Shown here piece after piece: positions 45,415 through 53,865 of a DNA stretch of 64,000 bases. The position numbers and the translations under genes are program-made. Position 1 is the stretch's first letter, and every line of letters begins with the position of its first letter. The stretch is from Methylobacterium sp. Leaf117 (GTDB lineage: Bacteria; Pseudomonadota; Alphaproteobacteria; Rhizobiales; Beijerinckiaceae): assembly GCF_001422985.1 (NCBI RefSeq), contig NZ_LMNL01000012.1:313096-377095 (forward strand). Reading direction: 5' to 3'. The notes under the pieces are model-generated. The model was not told the DNA's origin and did not search any database. It saw nothing but the letters and a program-made list of their open reading frames with translations.

Positions 45415-46919
45415 CGGCCAACGCGCGAGTCGTTGCCGCCAAGGCAGCTAGGCTCCGGGCGGGCGGAAGGCCGCGTGTCCTCGACCTCTTTTCCGGCTGC
45501 GGGGGGCTATCGCTCGGCTTCGAGGCAGCCGGCTGTGATATAGCCGCGGCGGTCGAATTCGATCCGGACGCCGCACGATCTCACGGCATGAACTTCCATG
45601 GCGGGCATGCACGCCATTGTGTTGCGCGGGACATCACAGCGACAGCCCCCCAAGCGTTGACATCGGAACTCGGCCTGGGTGCAGCCGACGCCGCGTTTGA
45701 CGTGCTCGTAGGGGGGCCTCCGTGCCAAGCCTTTGCGCGAGTCGGCCGATCAAAGCTGCGCGAGGTGGCGGAGCACCCAGAGGCGTTCCGGCACGATCCA
45801 CGCGCTCGACTCTACATTGAATACCTACGCTACGTTGACGCGTGCGCGCCGCTCGCGGTCGTTATCGAGAATGTACCCGACATGCTCAATCACGGCGGAC
45901 ACAATCTGGCCGCCGAAATTGGCGAAACCTTGGCGCTCCGGGGTTACGTCGTCCGCTATACGCTCCTGAACGCTGCCTTCTACGGCGTGCCGCAAATGCG
46001 CGAGCGGATGATACTCGTCGCGATTCGGACGGAGGTGGCCGAAGATGTCGACCTGCCTGAACCGACGCACTGGATCGACCTTCCTTCAGGCTATTTGGGA
46101 TCGCGCGCGGTCGCGCTGAAGCTCGCGCAGACCAGAGGCGTGGATCCGTGCGTCCGCTATGTTGCCGCGCCTGAGCCAGCGCGCGCGCTGCCCCGCGCTG
46201 TGACCGCGGAAGAGGCGATCGGTGACCTGCCAGAACTGCGGGCGCAAGAGATGCTCGCTGCTGGTACGCTCAGGCGGGGAGCACGCCGCTTCGACGTCGC
46301 TATCCCGTGGGGCGGACACAACCGCCAAAGTCCCTACGTACGGTTGATGCGTGGCTGGGCGGGTCACGAAGGCGGACCATCGGTGGACGACCACGTGATT
46401 CGCTACCTTCCCCGCGACTACCGCATCTTCGCCGGACTTAAGCCGGGCGATCAGTATCCCGAGGCGCACCGCTACGCGCTGGCGCTGCTCGGCGAGGAAC
46501 TGAATAGGCTCGCTGCCGACGGACAGCCGGTTGCGGACGGGTCGCCGGAGTTGGCCGCGCTCCGCGCGGCGTTCGTACCGCCCTACGACGACGGCAAGTT
46601 TCCGAACAAGTGGCGCAAGATGGAGGCCGATGCGCCGGCTCGCACACTGCTCGCGCACCTCGGCAAAGACGGGTACAGCCACATCCATTACGACGACGTG
46701 CAGGCGAGGCCAATCTCGGTGCGCGAGGCCGCCCGGCTCCAGTCCTTCCCAGACGGCTTTCGCTTTTCGGGCACGATGAACCCCGCTTTCCGGCAGATCG
46801 GCAACGCGGTACCACCTCTCCTTGCGAAGGCCGTCGCCGCAGTGCTCGTTCCCCAACTGCGGGGTCGCCGAACGGGCGACTCCGAAATGCCTCTGTTCGC
46901 GTTTGGAGGACGCCGGTGA
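45411..46919 (+). CDS. DNA (cytosine-5) methyltransferase
   Basis: A 502-residue C5-cytosine methyltransferase. Motif I DLFSGCGGLSLGFEAAG, motif IV with the catalytic Cys in GGPPCQAF, motif VI VVIENV, motif VIII QMRERMILV and motif X FRQIGNAVPP are all present; a target-recognition region lies between VIII and X. Class 2 DISARM systems carry a 5mC methyltransferase that marks host DNA as self. It is translationally coupled on both sides by GTGA overlaps, and a Vsr gene follows. The recognition site is unknown. Confidence 0.94.
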   Translation: MTANARVVAAKAARLRAGGRPRVLDLFSGCGGLSLGFEAAGCDIAAAVEFDPDAARSHGMNFHGGHARHCVARDITATAPQALTSELGLGAADAAFDVLVGGPPCQAFARVGRSKLREVAEHPEAFRHDPRARLYIEYLRYVDACAPLAVVIENVPDMLNHGGHNLAAEIGETLALRGYVVRYTLLNAAFYGVPQMRERMILVAIRTEVAEDVDLPEPTHWIDLPSGYLGSRAVALKLAQTRGVDPCVRYVAAPEPARALPRAVTAEEAIGDLPELRAQEMLAAGTLRRGARRFDVAIPWGGHNRQSPYVRLMRGWAGHEGGPSVDDHVIRYLPRDYRIFAGLKPGDQYPEAHRYALALLGEELNRLAADGQPVADGSPELAALRAAFVPPYDDGKFPNKWRKMEADAPARTLLAHLGKDGYSHIHYDDVQARPISVREAARLQSFPDGFRFSGTMNPAFRQIGNAVPPLLAKAVAAVLVPQLRGRRTGDSEMPLFAFGGRR

Positions 46920-47512
46920 CCGGGACGCGCCGCGATGTGATCCTGATCCGCTCCCTTGCGGATTCAGATCTCGGGCTGTTTTCATCCCATCGCGCCAGCG
47001 CGACGAGCAAGCAGCGCGCGATCGCCATTACCAGCCCCGCGGCGCGCATGCTATTGAGCCCAAGACTTCACGTAGCTAAGGGCACGGAGTTCGACTTCAT
47101 CTGCGTGTACGGAGCGGCCGCTACACGAGAGCTGCGCCACGTCAGTAAGGTCGGCAAGAACTGGCGGCTTGGTGGACGCAAGCTCGCCGGCAGCGAGTTC
47201 GCTTTCCTTGACAGCCGAGACTTCGCGTTGGTCAGGTCGGTGCGAAATAACGACGGCGACTCACCCATGATGATGACGTTTGTGGGTAGGCAGCGCGAAC
47301 GGCTCGTCCACGCCGGCATCGTTGCGATGGTCGGTGAGCGGCTGCGGGATGGGGTCGCGGTCGTGCCGGAGGGCAGCGATGCGTTCGAGGCGCTGGCGTC
47401 CGCCTTTCCGTGCGTGCCTGCGATTTTCGCCCTCGGTCCGCCGTACGCACCTGAAAGTGAGGACGGAGGGAAGTCGCTGCTGCTGTCCGCCGTAGCCGCG
47501 GATGGCAGATAG
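46916..47512 (+). CDS. Unknown protein between methyltransferase and Vsr
   Basis: A 198-residue soluble protein; I do not recognise a family. Notable conserved-looking elements are FDFICVYGAAATRELRH, a basic KVGKNWRLGGRKL stretch, FLDSRDFALVRSVRNND and FVGRQRERLVHAGI. The basic charge suits nucleic-acid binding; no metal or nuclease motif is clear. The GTG start overlaps the methyltransferase stop, and its own end overlaps the Vsr start by 11 bp, so it belongs to the same functional unit, possibly as a restriction or specificity subunit. Confidence 0.8.
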   Translation: MTGTRRDVILIRSLADSDLGLFSSHRASATSKQRAIAITSPAARMLLSPRLHVAKGTEFDFICVYGAAATRELRHVSKVGKNWRLGGRKLAGSEFAFLDSRDFALVRSVRNNDGDSPMMMTFVGRQRERLVHAGIVAMVGERLRDGVAVVPEGSDAFEALASAFPCVPAIFALGPPYAPESEDGGKSLLLSAVAADGR

Positions 47513-47969
47513 GCTGACGCCGGAGCAGCGCCGGCTCAACATGAGCCGCGTTCGGGCGAAGGACACCGGTCCCGAGATGGCAGTACGCCGCCTGCTCCAT
47601 CATGCGGGATATAGGTACCGGCTGCATTCCCGAGAGCTGCCTGGCCGGCCTGATCTGGTCCTGCCACGATACCGGACAGTCGTTTTCGTGCATGGTTGCT
47701 TCTGGCATGGCCATGGATGCTCACTCTTTAAAGTGCCGACAACCCGCACGGAGTTCTGGACCGCCAAGATCGACGCGAACAAGCGCCGGGACGAAGCAGC
47801 GGTGGTTGCGCTGGCCACTGCGGGATGGCGCAGCCTCTGGGTATGGGAGTGCGCGCTACGCGGACGCGGCCGCCGGTCGCCAGAGGCCTTGCGGGACGGG
47901 ATTGTCGCGTTCATCAACGGCGAGACAGGCTTCCAAGCTATCGGCCAGGCTGAAGTGCCGTCCCGATGA
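47502..47969 (+). CDS. vsr: Vsr very-short-patch repair endonuclease
   Basis: A 155-residue Vsr-family nuclease. Visible family motifs: MSRVRAKDTGPE, then the catalytic core with the Asp in GRPDLVLP, and VFVHGCFWHGHGC with zinc-binding His/Cys, and a WVWEC segment near the C-terminus. Vsr nicks T:G mismatches produced by deamination of 5-methylcytosine and normally accompanies a 5mC methyltransferase, as here. It is not a standard DISARM component. An IS3 remnant starts just after the stop. Confidence 0.93.
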   Translation: MADRLTPEQRRLNMSRVRAKDTGPEMAVRRLLHHAGYRYRLHSRELPGRPDLVLPRYRTVVFVHGCFWHGHGCSLFKVPTTRTEFWTAKIDANKRRDEAAVVALATAGWRSLWVWECALRGRGRRSPEALRDGIVAFINGETGFQAIGQAEVPSR

Positions 47970-47970
47970 A

Positions 47971-48520
47971 ACCGGGCCTGTCACGGTTGGGTGGCGCTGA
48001 AGGTGGCGCGGCGCATCAACAGCCTCGGTGTGATCGAGGCGCTGGCCGACGCGATGTGCCTGCACGGCATCCCGGAGAACATCCGCTGCGACAACGGTCC
48101 AAGCTACGTCGCCAGCGACCTGGCTGACTGGCTCGGCATTCGAGGCATGACCCACATCCGCGGCGCGCCATGCCATCCGCAAACGCAGGGCAAGATCGAG
48201 CGTTGGCATCAGACGCTCAAGAACCGCATCCTGCTCGAACACGCCTACTTGCCCGGCGAGATGGAGACGCAGGTTGCCGACTTCGTCGAACACTACAACC
48301 ATGCCCGAGCCCATGAGAGCCTGAGCAACCTCACACCCGCCGACGTCTACTTCGGACGCGGCGAAGGGATCCTGGCCGAGCGGGAACGCATCAAGCGCCA
48401 GACCCTGATGGATCGCCGCTTGCGCCATCACGCGCAGGTTGCCTAACCTCTCACCCCAGATGGACCAGAGCCTGCGCTCCTGAACACCGCTGTATGTCCC
48501 AAATCATCTGACGACGGACA
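47971..48520 (+). mobile_element. IS3-family remnant, 3' part only
   Basis: The left end is missing; the sequence begins in mid-transposase directly after vsr and runs to a probable IS terminus at gacgacggaca (48510-48520). It marks the right edge of the DISARM-like block and shows that DNA has been deleted or exchanged here. Confidence 0.7.
47991..48446 (+). pseudogene. IS3-family transposase OrfB, C-terminal fragment
   Basis: About 150 residues of an rve integrase core: DNGPSYVASDLADWL with the second catalytic Asp, HPQTQGKIERWHQTLK with the catalytic Glu, and ADFVEHYNHARAHESL. The N-terminal half and the first catalytic Asp are absent, so it cannot be active. It is not the missing half of the IS3 fragment at 60.9-61.6 kb, whose subgroup differs. 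Confidence 0.85.
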
Positions 48521-48702
48521 GTTCACTACTCCAAATTATCGCGGATACGATGCAAGTAAAATATAAGCTAGATCCGGATATAATAAGATGATTGACTTTA
48601 CTTATAATATATTTTTACCCATAAGAAAAGGTAAAACTAACCTGGGCTGCGCACAAGATAGGTAGATGTCACAATTTCACTATTTCAAAGGGACTGTAAT
48701 AC

Positions 48703-49374
48703 ATGCGTGGGATAAGAAAAATCATCCAAACCGCACAACAAGGCGGCCTAGACGCGCAAAGCACTTATTCCAGATGGTCAAACGGGATGGGAATATCGTA
48801 CTCGGGAGTAGAAGCCTTTGTGTCAGTCAAGATTGCGGAAAAGATACACCTTGAATTGAACGACACAAAGAAGCTTTTTGTGACTCTAGAGTATCCAGTT
48901 CAAGCTCTAATTAATAATGCAGAGAAAAAATTCAGAGGGCGCAAGCCAAGACGGTTGAGTGCCAATGGCCGTGTTGATGTAACAGTCTGGGATAAAGATG
49001 ACTATCCCCGAGTTATCATCGAAGTCAAGAGGCATTTAAAGTGGCAGAGTTTAGAGGACGACATAGACAGAATTAGTCTGTTTATGAAGCGTTACGGGAC
49101 GCAAAATGAAGGATCATTAGCTGCCGGACTAATGATTGTTCCGTTCGTGACTTGGCAGAAACTGGGTCGGGAGAAGATCCATACCCATGAACAAACCATC
49201 TTAGAAATTGCGGAAAACGCGGGTAAGTACGGCTTTACTCGTGAAAGAGAAATCTATCAGGACATTCAAGACGATGATCCGTTCAAGAATTTAAGAGATG
49301 AGGATGGAGATCCAACGTATGTTCATCATCAGTATGGCTGCATGTGTTTAACACTTCTACCGAACGCTTGCTAA
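48703..49374 (+). CDS. Low-GC protein with PD-(D/E)XK-like nuclease motif
   Basis: A 223-residue protein coded by AT-rich DNA unlike its neighbours. Residues 90-110 read RVDVTVW...RVIIEVKRH, placing D92, E107 and K109 in the PD-(D/E)XK nuclease pattern. A short charged N-terminus precedes it; the C-terminal part is acidic, with a His-rich end (YVHHQYGCMC). An AAAGGGA ribosome site lies upstream. I do not recognise a named family. Composition and position between a transposon remnant and restriction-type genes suggest a horizontally acquired defence nuclease. Confidence 0.65.
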   Translation: MRGIRKIIQTAQQGGLDAQSTYSRWSNGMGISYSGVEAFVSVKIAEKIHLELNDTKKLFVTLEYPVQALINNAEKKFRGRKPRRLSANGRVDVTVWDKDDYPRVIIEVKRHLKWQSLEDDIDRISLFMKRYGTQNEGSLAAGLMIVPFVTWQKLGREKIHTHEQTILEIAENAGKYGFTREREIYQDIQDDDPFKNLRDEDGDPTYVHHQYGCMCLTLLPNAC

Positions 49375-49470
49375 AGCTTACTTATAGAAAAGGACTCAAA
49401 ACTAACACGCCTGTAAGCGGCAACTACTGTCGATTACTATTTTTCACCAAAAACTTCACGCAAAATACAC

Positions 49471-50490
49471 CTACATTATTTGACCCACCGCAGATACAGG
49501 ATGACCTGAATAGACATCAGCAAGAAACTCATACCGTTTTATAAGATAATCAGCCCATCCAATATTATCTCCAGGATCCCCGAGGAGTGTTGCAAATAAC
49601 GCCCGCGTTGACCAACTGACAAAGTCTAGCGGCTGCGATAGAGTGGACTTATAGACAGCAAAAGCATCATTGCCAAATCTGCGCAATCCCGGAGATGTCA
49701 CACGATGTAGCGCTAAGTTGTTGCAAGGTGAAATATGCAGGACACGGACGCGTGTTGTGCCGTCTTCATTTGCTCCCTGCATGCGACGCGCAAGTATTTG
49801 CTGTCGGATTAGCTGGTAAAATGGCTCCCAAAAAAAATCACGCACTGTGATATCCAAATCCGTGCGTAAAGGGCCGTCGGGTGAAAATGCCAGCTTTTCG
49901 TAACGCTTGATACGGGTGATGTTCCCTGCTGGCCCGACTGGCTGACCATAGGACTCGGTGTATTTCCACTCAATCAGCAACGTTTCGATGCCTGTATCGG
50001 TCTGGAACCTCACAATTGCATCAGCACTGGTTGCATTGGCACCGCGGGTACGTGCTCCCGTAGCCCCCCCCTCGTTGAGGTAGTCGGCCCGGCCAATCCA
50101 CTCGAATGCAACGTAGCAAGGTTCGTCCGCCTCGCTATCGATAGGAAGCATGGTTGGCGGCGCGATGCTAAGCGCTCGCCCAACGAGGCGCGATAGCGCC
50201 TTCGGGGAGCGAGCCAGAGGCATTAAAAAATTCAAGCAGCAGACCTGGGATGACAGGGCGTGATTGGCGTGCTGGTGCCAACAGATGCGATGCCGTGCAA
50301 AATAGGCATCGGCCACCTTCCGGATGGACGGTTCGAGGTTTAACGCCCGAGAGGCAGGTTGGAGTCTGTAATCCTTTCCGCCGAACCCGATGTGTTGCTC
50401 ATGGTGAGACTTGAAGAACGCGGCCTGTCTCGTCCGTTCGCGCTTTAAAAAAGCGGTAGGCGATCTGTGGCTCGCAGACTTCTCACTCAT
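49471..50490 (-). CDS. Putative restriction-type nuclease (PD-(D/E)XK-like)
   Basis: A 339-residue protein. The segment around 157-180 (ADAIVRF...LLIEWKYTES) gives D157, E174 and K176 in the PD-(D/E)XK arrangement. The N-terminal half has a SSQVCCLNFLMPL segment similar to that in families annotated as putative restriction endonucleases. Its start overlaps the stop of the upstream DUF262 gene (50487-50490), so the two are coupled and probably work together. Confidence 0.7.
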   Translation of the reverse strand: MSEKSASHRSPTAFLKRERTRQAAFFKSHHEQHIGFGGKDYRLQPASRALNLEPSIRKVADAYFARHRICWHQHANHALSSQVCCLNFLMPLARSPKALSRLVGRALSIAPPTMLPIDSEADEPCYVAFEWIGRADYLNEGGATGARTRGANATSADAIVRFQTDTGIETLLIEWKYTESYGQPVGPAGNITRIKRYEKLAFSPDGPLRTDLDITVRDFFWEPFYQLIRQQILARRMQGANEDGTTRVRVLHISPCNNLALHRVTSPGLRRFGNDAFAVYKSTLSQPLDFVSWSTRALFATLLGDPGDNIGWADYLIKRYEFLADVYSGHPVSAVGQIM

Positions 50491-52433
50491 GTCGTGGTTT
50501 CCAAGCCCACCGGCGCTGCGGCCGGTTTGGCAGAGATAGTCATCTCAGCCTCGGCACCATCCTTGTCCTGCTCGTCATCGACCCCTTCCTCGGTGATGCC
50601 GCCTGTATAAGCCGCCTTGCCCATTGCGGCTTCAATCAAGTCTAGCAGCCGCTTCTGCCTGTCTGCCATAAACTGTGCAAAGTCATCGCTCCTCAGAAGT
50701 GCGGGATCAATAAGATGCGTAATGAGGTAGGCGTCCATGTTTGCACGTCCGATGGCCGGGGTGTCAGAGTTGCCGGCTTCAAGTCGCCCGAGATAAACGG
50801 ACGGCGCTGCGCCTCCAATGATTCGATTAGTCTTATATGACAGAGGAGTTTTATTAATAATCGAGTCGTAAATGTCCGATTTAACGCCTGCTTTCTTGCA
50901 CCAATCTTGTGGAAAAATGTGATGAATGTCCACGTTTTCCCCGAAAAAGATGGTGTGGTCGAACTTTTGCCCTGACCGAAAATCTTGCGCACCTTCCTTC
51001 ATGAGCAGCGCATTGACGCCCTTATAGGCGGCTGACAATCGCATGCGCATCGTCTTTAGGCGATCCGCTCGGAAAATGGTCTCGCTAATCGTCGTTGGTT
51101 CCTGACCGCCCTTCAGCCAGACGGGAACTTCCATGAAGTCACGAGAGATCCGGCTATCGACTGCGGAGCCATAAAGTTCTCCGAACACACCATTCCAGTA
51201 CCATTGAACCAGCTTTGCGCGATTGGCTTCGTGCTCCCATGCGTCACCAATATCGGCAAGGATCGCTGCAAGCGGTACAAGTTGGGACTGATAAGGAAGG
51301 TCAAAAACCCGATAGATGTGCAAGAGATTCAAGAACTTGGCGGCTCGCACGAAGCCGCCTTCAACGCGCGCCTCATAAGTTTTGTAAGCGGCAAGCGGCA
51401 GGCTTAGTAGCGCTTGTCGATTGCCAGTGACTGCCGGCAACTCCTTGCCCTGTTTGCCTGCGGCCTCGGCCTCGCGACGGCGATCCCGCGTGTGAAACAA
51501 TGAAATTGCCTGCAAGAAGTCGGTATTGGCCACGTTGACCAAGATGCCCGTATCTTGCCCAGGCGGCCGCATAGTTTCAGCGAAGCGGCGATGGCGGCCT
51601 TTGGTAGATACGTCCCCGTACCAATCCTTCCGGAGTTCGTGTCCATCGGCGGCGTACATAGCCGTCACGAGTTCGAAGGCATCCAGCGGCTTGCCGCCGG
51701 TGTTCACCTTCTCGAACACGAGGCAGACAGCCTCCTTGGAAGTGCTTTTGTCCAGCGATATGACTGGTACATGATAGTCGGTGAAATTCTTAATCACTTC
51801 ATCATGGAAGCGGCTGATTATAGGCCATTTCTCAGCAAAGTCACCTTTAGCATTTGCGTGACCGACGAACTCCATTTGCCATCTGTTCCAGTCGAAGACC
51901 ATCGCGACCGGATACATCAGTGCTTCGAATTCGCGAGCGCGGGTAGATAGATCGAGTACAACGTTCTTCGCGAAATTTTCACGGATAACGCGGTCTTCGG
52001 GAACGCCGATGATTGCCTCTTCCCGTTCCGCTGCCTCATCAAGCGCAGCGAGTATATCGATATAAAACCAGCGTTTCACACGCTTGTTTTTGGGCGTGAC
52101 CGTCTCGACAACATGGTTGCGCAGAGTTACTTGATAGAGGGATGTCATCCGCTGTTGCCCGTCAAGTAGAAGCTCGTCCGGCTTTGCTGCACGTGCGACG
52201 TCAGGAGCGCCTTCCACTGGGCGAGGTTTGAAGTTCACTGTGCCGGACGTTTCGAGCGTCATTAACGCTCCGACTGGGAATGCGCGTGAAATTGAGGCGA
52301 TCAGGCTCTTGATGCGATCTTCGTCCCAAACCCAACTACGTTGGAAGTCAGGCAGTTGAAGCGCGCCCTCGTGACATGCGCGCAACAACGTGCTGAGTGC
52401 GACCTTGTTGGTCTGAAATGAGCCGCCGGCCAT
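50487..52433 (-). CDS. DUF262 / HNH (GmrSD-like) protein
   Basis: A 648-residue protein. The N-terminal DUF262 domain has LPDFQRSWVWDEDRI (about 27-41) and the nucleotide-binding/cleaving DGQQRMTSLYQ at 91-101. The C-terminal DUF1524-type HNH region has DIHHIFPQDW at 502-511 followed by NKTPLSYKTNR. This is the architecture of GmrSD-type modification-dependent (type IV) restriction enzymes, which use NTP to cut phage DNA with modified cytosines. Here it is paired with an overlapping second nuclease-like gene. Confidence 0.88.
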   Translation of the reverse strand: MAGGSFQTNKVALSTLLRACHEGALQLPDFQRSWVWDEDRIKSLIASISRAFPVGALMTLETSGTVNFKPRPVEGAPDVARAAKPDELLLDGQQRMTSLYQVTLRNHVVETVTPKNKRVKRWFYIDILAALDEAAEREEAIIGVPEDRVIRENFAKNVVLDLSTRAREFEALMYPVAMVFDWNRWQMEFVGHANAKGDFAEKWPIISRFHDEVIKNFTDYHVPVISLDKSTSKEAVCLVFEKVNTGGKPLDAFELVTAMYAADGHELRKDWYGDVSTKGRHRRFAETMRPPGQDTGILVNVANTDFLQAISLFHTRDRRREAEAAGKQGKELPAVTGNRQALLSLPLAAYKTYEARVEGGFVRAAKFLNLLHIYRVFDLPYQSQLVPLAAILADIGDAWEHEANRAKLVQWYWNGVFGELYGSAVDSRISRDFMEVPVWLKGGQEPTTISETIFRADRLKTMRMRLSAAYKGVNALLMKEGAQDFRSGQKFDHTIFFGENVDIHHIFPQDWCKKAGVKSDIYDSIINKTPLSYKTNRIIGGAAPSVYLGRLEAGNSDTPAIGRANMDAYLITHLIDPALLRSDDFAQFMADRQKRLLDLIEAAMGKAAYTGGITEEGVDDEQDKDGAEAEMTISAKPAAAPVGLETTT

Positions 52434-52808
52434 TCATTTCTCCCTCATCGTCCGAACCGCCGTTTCGGTCTCAGGCGCGCTTTGCACCGACCGTGAATGC
52501 GTAAGTCGGCTCTGCGTCGCTACAGACCCCATACCCATACACGGGACACATTGCTTGCTTAATGTCGAGGTCGTACGCAACTGGCCGATGTCTCCACCGG
52601 CACTTGAGTGAAGCGCTTTCTTATCGGCGGGTACGCTTTGAAGTGTCGTGAACGCGGATTGAGAATGGTAGCCAAGCAACCGCAACGACGTAAACGGCTC
52701 TGTTGTGAGTTCGGGCGGTCCACGTCGCTAAGGGCACCTTCGCGCGTTTGACCACTTATTCACTGCCCTTATCGCATGATGTGTCCCGCATGAGGGACGG
52801 CCGATAGG
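52434..52808. other. Divergent intergenic region, no clear gene
   Basis: About 370 bp between the DUF262 gene and the KfrA-like pseudogene. A minus-strand open frame (52434-52685) has no recognisable product. The promoter of the DUF262 operon should lie here. The pseudogene's N-terminus is probably lost in this stretch, since a stop (52791-52793) precedes its first recognisable residues without a start codon. Confidence 0.4.
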
Positions 52809-53821
52809 GAACTCAAGGACCGGATTAAGCGCATCGCGGACGATCTCCGCGGCCAGGAGCGCGTGACCTACGGAGCCATCCAAAAACGACTGAAGGCGCA
52901 ATCAGGCAAGGGATGCTCGAACTCCACCTTGAAGCCCGTCTACGCCGAGTGGAAGCGGGAAACCGAGTACAGTCCTAGAATCGAAAGTGACCCTGAGCTA
53001 CCGCCAGCCGTCCAGAAAAGCCTGATTGCAATTGGGCACACCATCCTCAGGGAAGGCGAGGAAAGGGCCAGGTCCAAGCTGGCCGAGCAGCAACGCCAGC
53101 TGGACCGGCAGGCCGAGATCTTACTCGAAGTCGATGGTGAGATTGCCATAGCCGCCGACCGTTTGGAGGAGGAGATCGCCAACCTCCGCCTGGAGGTCAC
53201 AGGCTCCACGAAGCCCTGGCCCGGGCCTAGGCGGGCCGCCGTGATCCCGAGCCCGAACATCAGCCGAGCCTCCCCACCCCCAAGAAATCCGGTGCGCTGG
53301 CCCCCATCACAGCCGCGGCGGCCGACTTCAACGAGAAGGACGCACGAACGAAGGATCCCAACGCTCTGCTGACCGGCATAGCCGGTCGGATCAAGGAACT
53401 GCTGGCCGACCATGGACCGTGCGATGCCAGCCAGTTGCACTTCCACCTGCAGCAGGAGTTCGGCAAGCGGGCCGGTGCCATGCAGATGCCACTGGAGACC
53501 GGATGGTTACCCCACTGGCTGCGTGGCTTCACGGGGCCGGCCGGGGGGCTCATCGAGGAGAAAGGTGCCTTCGACCTGGCGTCCCGAACCTCCGATGCGG
53601 GCGCAGCCTTCCAGGTCAGGGTAATGGCCGACGTCCACGCCCTGCTGCAAGACCACGGCTTCCCCATGGCCTTGCCGGCAATCACCAAGCGCTTGGCCCC
53701 AAAGCTGGGCCAGGAACTCCGGTTGACGGGTGGACAACTCGGCGACTGGATGAAGGCGCGGCCAGACCTATTCAGGAAGACCAAGAAGGGGTGGTTCGCG
53801 AGCCTGCCCGGCCCGCTTTGA
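52809..53821 (+). pseudogene. KfrA-like / winged-helix protein, frameshifted
   Basis: The first part (to about 53230) reads LKDRIKRIADDLRGQERVTYG and continues into a Gln/Glu/Arg coiled coil (KLAEQQRQLDRQAEIL), the layout of plasmid KfrA-type DNA-binding proteins. No start codon is present before the conserved N-terminus except an internal GTG at 52863. After about 53230 the coding character moves to another frame and continues (AADFNEKDARTK, RIKELLADHG, then two winged-helix-like repeats) to a stop at 53819-53821. A single indel explains this. Similar plasmid- or island-borne genes suggest mobile origin. Confidence 0.6.
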
Positions 53822-53865
53822 CCCTCGAACTTCAGCCCCGGCCCGCTTTGACCCTCGAACTTCAG
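53807..53865. repeat. Tandem repeat, 29-30 bp, two copies
   Basis: The 29-bp unit beginning cccggcccgctttgaccctc occurs at 53807-53835 and again at 53837-53865. It covers the end of the KfrA-like pseudogene and the stop region of the NmrA-like gene, so the duplication made or modified one of these gene ends. Confidence 0.85.

Noticed and set aside
49344-49544. 66-codon plus-strand frame between the two nuclease-like genes
   Set aside because: Overlaps the end of one gene and the antisense end of the other, without ribosome site or recognisable product.
53807-53865. Tandem 29-bp repeat as a minimal CRISPR array
   Set aside because: Copies are directly adjacent (one base between) with no spacer-length intervals, and no cas gene is present.
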